Source: Bacteroidales bacterium UBA5287
GTDB lineage: Bacteria; Bacteroidota; Bacteroidia; Bacteroidales; Dysgonomonadaceae
Direction of reading: 5' to 3'
Length of the DNA: 11,880 bases
Assembly: GCA_002411345.1 (NCBI GenBank)
Contig: DHSL01000041.1
Coordinates: forward strand, 1 to 11,880
Shown: positions 8,044 to 11,880 of the stretch, piece by piece
Position numbering within the stretch: position 1 is the stretch's first letter
Layout: every line of letters starts with the position of its first letter
Notes under the pieces: generated by a model
Database searches by the model: none
What the model saw: the letters and a program-made list of their open reading frames with translations, nothing else
Told to the model about the DNA's origin: nothing
Program-made: the position numbers and the translations under genes

Positions 8044-8622
8044 TTATTTTACAATCTCCAATAATTCAATCTCAAATACTAAAGTTGTATATGCGGGAAT
8101 TGAAGTCTGGGGAATAGCTCCATAACCTAATTCTTGGGGAATCCATACTTCCCACTTGTCGCCTACTTCCATATTTTGTAAGGCGGTCGACATGCCGTCT
8201 ATTAATCCGCCACTACTGTAATAACCGCCGGTGGTGGCTGCTACACTGAAAGTACTTGGATTATTGGCTCTGAACGAGGTTGAGTCAAAAATGACTTTGT
8301 TTTTGATAATTTGTCCCTCTGCATTCTTGTATGTATCGCCTTTACTCCAATCTCTTTTATACCAACCTGTGTAAAGTACTTTTACCTTATCTGTAAAAAG
8401 GGGTTTTACTCCGTTTCCATCGGTTATCTCTTTATAAACAATAAAGCCGGCGTTGGAGAGTGATGTTACACTATTATAACCATCACTTCCTATTTTTAGC
8501 GTAACATTCTGAAATCCTGCTTCTTGGGCTATTTGCCATTCTGATTTAACTTCAGTTGAATCGTCGCATGCAGATAGCAAAACAACAAGTGCTAATGAAA
8601 GTATATATACAATCTTTTTCAT
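8044..8622 (-). CDS. FKBP-type peptidyl-prolyl cis-trans isomerase, lipoprotein
   Basis: A 192-residue exported proline isomerase. The N terminus is a lipoprotein signal ending in LLSAC with Cys19 as the lipidated residue. It is followed by DDSTE, an acidic run that in Bacteroidetes lipoproteins can favour surface export. The FKBP fold covers about 75-190: VLYTGW (82-87), FDST (112-115), GLIDGMSTALQNMEVGDKWEVWIP (139-162), LGYG (165-168) and a final IPAYTTLVFEIELLEI strand. Most FKBP pocket residues are recognisable, but the Trp at the pocket floor of FKBP12 is Met144 here, so activity or drug binding may differ. The start codon lies 3 nt after the glycyl-tRNA synthetase stop, so the two are almost certainly cotranscribed. 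I recall this pairing in other Bacteroidales but cannot verify it here. Confidence 0.92.
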   Translation of the reverse strand: MKKIVYILSLALVVLLSACDDSTEVKSEWQIAQEAGFQNVTLKIGSDGYNSVTSLSNAGFIVYKEITDGNGVKPLFTDKVKVLYTGWYKRDWSKGDTYKNAEGQIIKNKVIFDSTSFRANNPSTFSVAATTGGYYSSGGLIDGMSTALQNMEVGDKWEVWIPQELGYGAIPQTSIPAYTTLVFEIELLEIVK

Positions 8623-8625
8623 ATT

Positions 8626-10170
8626 TTAATCAGCAATTTTCTTTAAAATATTTTTCATATCTGTACGTTCAGCAATAAATCCTTCTAAGTCGGATATGGA
8701 TACGCGCTTTTGTTCCATAGAATCGCGATCGCGAACAGTAACAGTATCATCCTCTAGTGTTTGATGGTCTACAGTGATGCAATATGGGGTACCAATAGCA
8801 TCCTGACGACGATAGCGTTTGCCAATACTGTCCTTTTCATCATATTGACAGGTGAAACTGAACTTCAGTGCATTCTTGATCTTTTCTGCTTTTTCGGGAA
8901 GACCATCTTTTTTTACCAATGGCAAAACAGCAAGTTTTATTGGCGCTAAAAAGGCCGGAAGTCTTAACACTACACGGGTTTCACCTCCATCAAGCTGCTC
9001 TTCGGCATACGATCCTGCAAGAATGGAAAGGAAGGTCCTGTCTACTCCAATTGAGGTCTCAATTACGTATGGTGTGTATGATTCGTTCAATTCGGGATCG
9101 AAAAACTGCATCTTCTTTCCGGAGAATTTCTCGTGCTGACTCAAATCAAAGTCGGTACGTGAATGTATCCCTTCTACTTCTTTGAAACCAAATGGCATGT
9201 TAAATTCTATATCGGTAGCGGCATTTGCATAATGGGCTAATTTATCATGATCATGAAAACGATAGTTTTCATTCCCAAATCCCATGCCAAGATGCCAATT
9301 CAAACGGGTCTTTTTCCAATAGTTGAACCATGTCATTTCATCTCCGGGACGTACAAAAAATTGCATTTCCATCTGCTCAAATTCACGCATACGGAAGATA
9401 AACTGACGGGCTACAATCTCATTACGAAAAGCTTTTCCAATCTGTGCAATACCGAATGGTATTTTCATACGGCCTGTTTTCTGAACATTCAGAAAGTTTA
9501 CAAAAATACCCTGAGCTGTCTCGGGACGAAGGTAAACCTTGGATGCTCCTTCAGAAGTTGAACCCATCTCAGTAGCAAACATCAAATTGAATTGACGTAC
9601 TTCTGTCCAATTACGGGTTCCACTGATGGGACAAACAATTTCGCAATCAATGATAATCTGACGTAATTCGTCTAAATTATTATCATTCAATGCTTTCTTA
9701 AACCTACCATGAATCTCGTCTCTTTTCTTCTGATTGTCAAGTACACGGGGATTGGTTTGCTTGAACATGTGCTCGTCAAAACTATCGCCAAATCGTTTAG
9801 CGGCTTTTTCAACTTCTTTGTTGATTTTATCGTCAATCTTTGCTAAATGATCTTCTATCAATACGTCTGCGCGATAGCGTTTTTTACTGTCTTTATTGTC
9901 TATCAACGGGTCATTGAATGCATCTACGTGTCCCGATGCTTTCCATATGGTTGGATGCATAAATATCGCGGAATCAAGCCCAACAACATTGTCGTGTAAC
10001 AATGTCATACTGTCCCACCAATATTTCTTTAGATTATTTTTGAGCTCTACGCCCATCTGGCCGTAGTCATACACTGCGCCTAATCCGTCATAAATTTCAC
10101 TCGACGGAAATACAAATCCGTATTCTTTGCAATGCGATACAATTTTCTTAAAAACGTCTTCTTGTGCCAT
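8626..10170 (-). CDS. glyS: Glycyl-tRNA synthetase, single-chain dimeric (eukaryal/archaeal) type
   Basis: Class II aminoacyl-tRNA synthetase that charges tRNA-Gly with glycine in the cytoplasm (EC 6.1.1.14). It is the alpha2 form and not the alpha2beta2 GlyQ/GlyS enzyme of Proteobacteria. Visible parts are the N-terminal GlyRS signature (GFVFPSSEIYDGLGAVYDYG, 18-37), YLRPETAQGIF (213-223), motif 2 around FRNEI and FRMREFEQME (248-268), motif 3 IGVDRTFLSIL (374-384), and the C-terminal anticodon-binding domain starting near APIKLAVLPL (409-418) and containing SIGKRYRRQDAIGTP (448-462). The 514-residue length is complete for the family. It is first in a two-gene unit with the FKBP lipoprotein. 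A candidate promoter lies about 90 bp upstream. No T-box-like leader is seen in the roughly 87-nt untranslated region. Confidence 0.96.
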   Translation of the reverse strand: MAQEDVFKKIVSHCKEYGFVFPSSEIYDGLGAVYDYGQMGVELKNNLKKYWWDSMTLLHDNVVGLDSAIFMHPTIWKASGHVDAFNDPLIDNKDSKKRYRADVLIEDHLAKIDDKINKEVEKAAKRFGDSFDEHMFKQTNPRVLDNQKKRDEIHGRFKKALNDNNLDELRQIIIDCEIVCPISGTRNWTEVRQFNLMFATEMGSTSEGASKVYLRPETAQGIFVNFLNVQKTGRMKIPFGIAQIGKAFRNEIVARQFIFRMREFEQMEMQFFVRPGDEMTWFNYWKKTRLNWHLGMGFGNENYRFHDHDKLAHYANAATDIEFNMPFGFKEVEGIHSRTDFDLSQHEKFSGKKMQFFDPELNESYTPYVIETSIGVDRTFLSILAGSYAEEQLDGGETRVVLRLPAFLAPIKLAVLPLVKKDGLPEKAEKIKNALKFSFTCQYDEKDSIGKRYRRQDAIGTPYCITVDHQTLEDDTVTVRDRDSMEQKRVSISDLEGFIAERTDMKNILKKIAD

Positions 10171-10263
10171 CTTGTTATTCTAGATTTCAGAAGGGAGCTT
10201 GCTTTTAGCAGTTATCCGCATTTCTTCAATCAACCTTGTAAGTGTTTATAGTTTTTGAACTTG

Positions 10264-10271
10264 CAAAGTAA
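10264..10271 (-). promoter_or_regulatory. Candidate -7 box for the glyS-FKBP unit
   Basis: On the - strand TTACTTTG, followed by CA, differs from TAnnTTTG at one base. It would start transcription near 10257, giving a leader of about 87 nt. A matching TTTG at the right distance is not clear, because the upstream DNA holds a run of nine A residues on this strand. The 10171-10348 interval has no other recognisable element. Confidence 0.35.
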
Positions 10272-10348
10272 ACGTTTTTTTTTGATAAATAGGCTATCCA
10301 TAATGGGGTTTTTAGTTTTATTCGCCATGCCCTAATTATTTTTGTTGA

Positions 10349-10699
10349 CTATTTAATCACTATCCGTGGATCAAGCCCTTCTTTCTCAATTCTATCTTCA
10401 GGAAAGAAAAAATTGAGTTTATTATCTCCTAATGTATCAAGTTGTTCAGCTAAGCTTTTATTAGATAATTCTATTGTTTTTTGAAAGGAACGGTAATCTT
10501 CTGGTTTTATTTTTTTCTCCTTTGCTTCCTTTGCTGTTAACCTTAATTCATATCCATTTTTAGTGAAATACACACAGTCTGCGGCAATTTTTTCTGCATC
10601 TTCACGAGATAAATACTCTGTTTCGTCTTTTGAAATACATGAGTCCAGCAGAAAAAAAGCCAGGACTAACACTGTTGAAAGTATAAAATATTTTCTCAT
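10349..10699 (-). CDS. Small putative lipoprotein of unknown function
   Basis: I do not recognise the family. The 116-residue product begins MRKYFILSTVLVLAFFLLDSC, a charged start, a hydrophobic core and a loose lipobox (LDSC) with Cys21 as the predicted lipidation site. The next residues, ISKDETE, resemble the Lys-plus-acidic lipoprotein export signal described for surface lipoproteins of Bacteroidetes such as Capnocytophaga. The mature part of about 95 residues is highly charged and probably helical in the middle (LSREDAEKIAADC, LTAKEAKEKKIKPEDY, KSLAEQLDTLG), with a second Cys in DCVYF. There is no catalytic motif. It has its own consensus -7 box at 10787 and lies between glyS and the insertion sequence, all on the - strand. 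Signal peptide, promoter and AT content suggest a real expressed gene; its role is open. Confidence 0.7.
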   Translation of the reverse strand: MRKYFILSTVLVLAFFLLDSCISKDETEYLSREDAEKIAADCVYFTKNGYELRLTAKEAKEKKIKPEDYRSFQKTIELSNKSLAEQLDTLGDNKLNFFFPEDRIEKEGLDPRIVIK

Positions 10700-10786
10700 A
10701 ATAATTGAATTTTAAAAGTTTAAAAACATCATAGATAAAATTTTACAGATTAAACAAGTCCATTAAAAAATCCACTCATTATTCAA

Positions 10787-10815
10787 CAAAGATACTAAAA
10801 CCTTTGAAATCCAAA
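10787..10815 (-). promoter_or_regulatory. Promoter of the small lipoprotein gene
   Basis: On the - strand TATCTTTG (10787-10794) matches TAnnTTTG exactly. A TTTG (10812-10815) lies 17 nt upstream, slightly closer than the typical 19-21. Transcription would start near 10780, leaving a leader of about 80 nt. The promoter lies outside the predicted right end of the insertion sequence, so the insertion did not cut it. Confidence 0.5.
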
Positions 10816-10882
10816 TAATTCCTCCACTATTTTAACGTGTGTATCATTCTGATTTTTATTCACATAGCTCGTAAACCTATTT

Positions 10883-10900
10883 GGTTCTTCTTCAATTTAG
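10883..10900. repeat. Candidate terminal inverted repeat (right end) of the ISL3-family element
   Basis: GGTTCTTCTTCAATTTAG starts with GG and a TCTTC core like many ISL3-family ends, as I remember them, and overlaps the transposase stop codon. The partner repeat lies beyond the window, so it cannot be confirmed here. If this is the end, the 8 bp outside it (ACCTATTT, 10875-10882) should be the target duplication, as ISL3 elements make 8-bp repeats. Confidence 0.3.
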
Positions 10901-11880
10901 TTGAAAAGAATCTTTTCCATAATCATTTTTCTTTTAAGTAAATCCAATCCTGCTCTTCCGTACATAACCCTTTTGACAACTTTCAGTTTGTTTACGAATC
11001 CTTCCGTTATACCATTTGTTATATTATATTTAATCGTGTTTTTAACAGCCTTAAAATCCATCTTGATTCCAGTAATAAATGCTTTAAGGGTGTTTACTTT
11101 AGTCTTCCAAAACTTCTTCATCCACCTGATTAATGCATCAGGATCATTGCCTGTAATTAGTTCATAAAATGCAGTGGAGGCTTCATACATTTGGTTAAAC
11201 CAGGTGAATCTCGACAACAATTCGATAAGCTGCTCATCTTCCAGGCTTCTCTTCTTGCTGAAAATAGAATGTGTGACCATGGATGATAACAATTTAATGG
11301 GAACTAATAGAGATCTTGTTTCTGCTTTCTTTATTATTGGCTTATAATCTTTGGCTCTGTAACCTTTATGACCATCACTCAGATACTTATAGTGTTCGTA
11401 AAACGGAGATAAACTACCTTTAAATCCCATTTGACATATTTCGTGATAGATTTTAACAAGAGCTTTACCGGTAGCAGCCTCATTCTCCACATATTTGCTA
11501 TATAAATGATATTTATTCCTATGCTTGTTGTTACGCTCAGGTAATATTCCCATTTCACAGAACTTAATGACTGTTTGTCTGGCTATTCCTAATTTTTTTG
11601 CTATTTCAGATGGTCTAGTTCCTTTTAGCTGCAATTTTTTCACCTCTATAAATTTAACCATACGTGAATCCTTCCTTTCCGACTTTAGGGATGATTCCAA
11701 ATCTTTAAGTTCATTATACATTAATCTCTCCTTGACGATTTGGCTCTCCCTAATCACATTACGATAGTCCGAATAATGCTCACCAATGAGTTTGGTAAAG
11801 CGATCTGACATGTTTTTGATAAGATGAAACTTATCAGCAACTTCAATTATAGGACGATCGATTGACCGAATGGCAGAACT
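10897..11880 (-). CDS. ISL3-family DDE transposase, N terminus outside the window
   Basis: Catalyses cut-and-paste movement of its insertion sequence. The frame stays open from the window edge: the 23 codons before the Met at 11811 read SSAIRSIDRPIIEVADKFHLIKN, the conserved ISL3 core (usually ADRFHLxKN). The Met at 11811 is therefore internal and not the start. Numbering from that Met, a helix-turn-helix lies at about 60-84 (LKGTRPSEIAKKLGIARQTV), the known insert of one ISL3 subgroup. The catalytic Glu is in ITNGITEGFVNKLKVVKRVMYG (Glu270, about 11002-11004). The catalytic Asp expected just before SSAIRSID falls beyond the window edge. In all 327 residues are visible with no stop or frameshift, against roughly 400-550 for full members. 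The N-terminal zinc-binding domain and first catalytic Asp are not seen. Confidence 0.85.
   Translation of the reverse strand, partial: SSAIRSIDRPIIEVADKFHLIKNMSDRFTKLIGEHYSDYRNVIRESQIVKERLMYNELKDLESSLKSERKDSRMVKFIEVKKLQLKGTRPSEIAKKLGIARQTVIKFCEMGILPERNNKHRNKYHLYSKYVENEAATGKALVKIYHEICQMGFKGSLSPFYEHYKYLSDGHKGYRAKDYKPIIKKAETRSLLVPIKLLSSMVTHSIFSKKRSLEDEQLIELLSRFTWFNQMYEASTAFYELITGNDPDALIRWMKKFWKTKVNTLKAFITGIKMDFKAVKNTIKYNITNGITEGFVNKLKVVKRVMYGRAGLDLLKRKMIMEKILFN

Larger units (their letters stand above)
10883..11880 (-). mobile_element. ISL3-family insertion sequence, 3' part, cut by the window edge
   Basis: The segment contains the C-terminal two thirds or so of an ISL3-type transposase reading toward lower coordinates. 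The right boundary is placed at a candidate inverted repeat near 10883 and is uncertain by tens of bases; the left end is outside the window. It sits upstream of the small lipoprotein gene on the same strand, so read-through from the transposase could add to that gene's expression. Confidence 0.75.

Noticed and set aside
8037..8054. TTGTAA/TTACAA hairpin at the convergent dacB-FKBP junction as a terminator
   Set aside because: Only six mostly A/T pairs with no proper T-tract; too weak to be called a terminator.
8761..9561. Several + strand open frames opposite glyS
   Set aside because: They are antisense shadows of a strongly conserved synthetase, overlap one another, and show no signal peptide, domain or promoter.
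10171..10257. Possible riboswitch or T-box in the glyS leader
   Set aside because: At about 87 nt it is too short for a T-box, shows no specifier stem or terminator/antiterminator pair, and T-boxes are not typical of Bacteroidota.
10286..10320. CCATAATGG followed by T-rich sequence between the lipoprotein gene and glyS, as a terminator
   Set aside because: The stem is only 4 bp, and the T-rich tail is on the strand opposite to the genes around it.

Overview
The window reads as an ordinary chromosomal stretch from a low-GC member of the Bacteroidota, most likely Bacteroidales. Three things point there. Starts lack Shine-Dalgarno sequences and sit behind AT-rich leaders. Several leaders carry matches to the Bacteroidetes promoter (TTTG near -33, TAnnTTTG near -7). 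The gene families also fit: long pyrophosphate-type phosphofructokinase, single-chain eukaryal/archaeal-type glycyl-tRNA synthetase, a PpiD-like periplasmic foldase of about 700 residues, and lipoproteins with acidic residues after the lipobox cysteine. I cannot name the genus.

Layout. Positions 1-2372 hold a UvrD/PcrA helicase on the + strand. It is followed by PPi-dependent phosphofructokinase (2480-4129, +), whose leader carries a perfect 12-bp palindrome. Two back-to-back rho-independent terminators (4151-4240) separate it from a convergent PpiD/SurA-like foldase (4261-6390, -). A 212-bp divergent promoter region (6391-6602) separates that gene from a PBP4-type D-Ala-D-Ala carboxypeptidase (6603-8042, +). 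The carboxypeptidase ends 1 bp from a convergent two-gene unit, glycyl-tRNA synthetase (8626-10170, -) followed by an FKBP-type prolyl isomerase lipoprotein (8044-8622, -). A small unrecognised lipoprotein (10349-10699, -) with its own promoter follows. The right edge is the 3' part of an ISL3-family insertion sequence (about 10883 to beyond 11880). Its transposase stays open across the window end, so it is cut by the window, not by a mutation.

Functionally these are housekeeping genes for DNA repair, glycolysis, envelope protein folding, peptidoglycan trimming and translation. The two proline isomerases and the carboxypeptidase all act outside the inner membrane. The only accessory part is the insertion sequence. 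I found no CRISPR array, RNA gene, toxin-antitoxin pair, defence module or other sign of an undescribed system. The most interesting leads are the palindrome before the phosphofructokinase gene, the changed parvulin domain of the foldase, and the orphan lipoprotein next to the insertion sequence.
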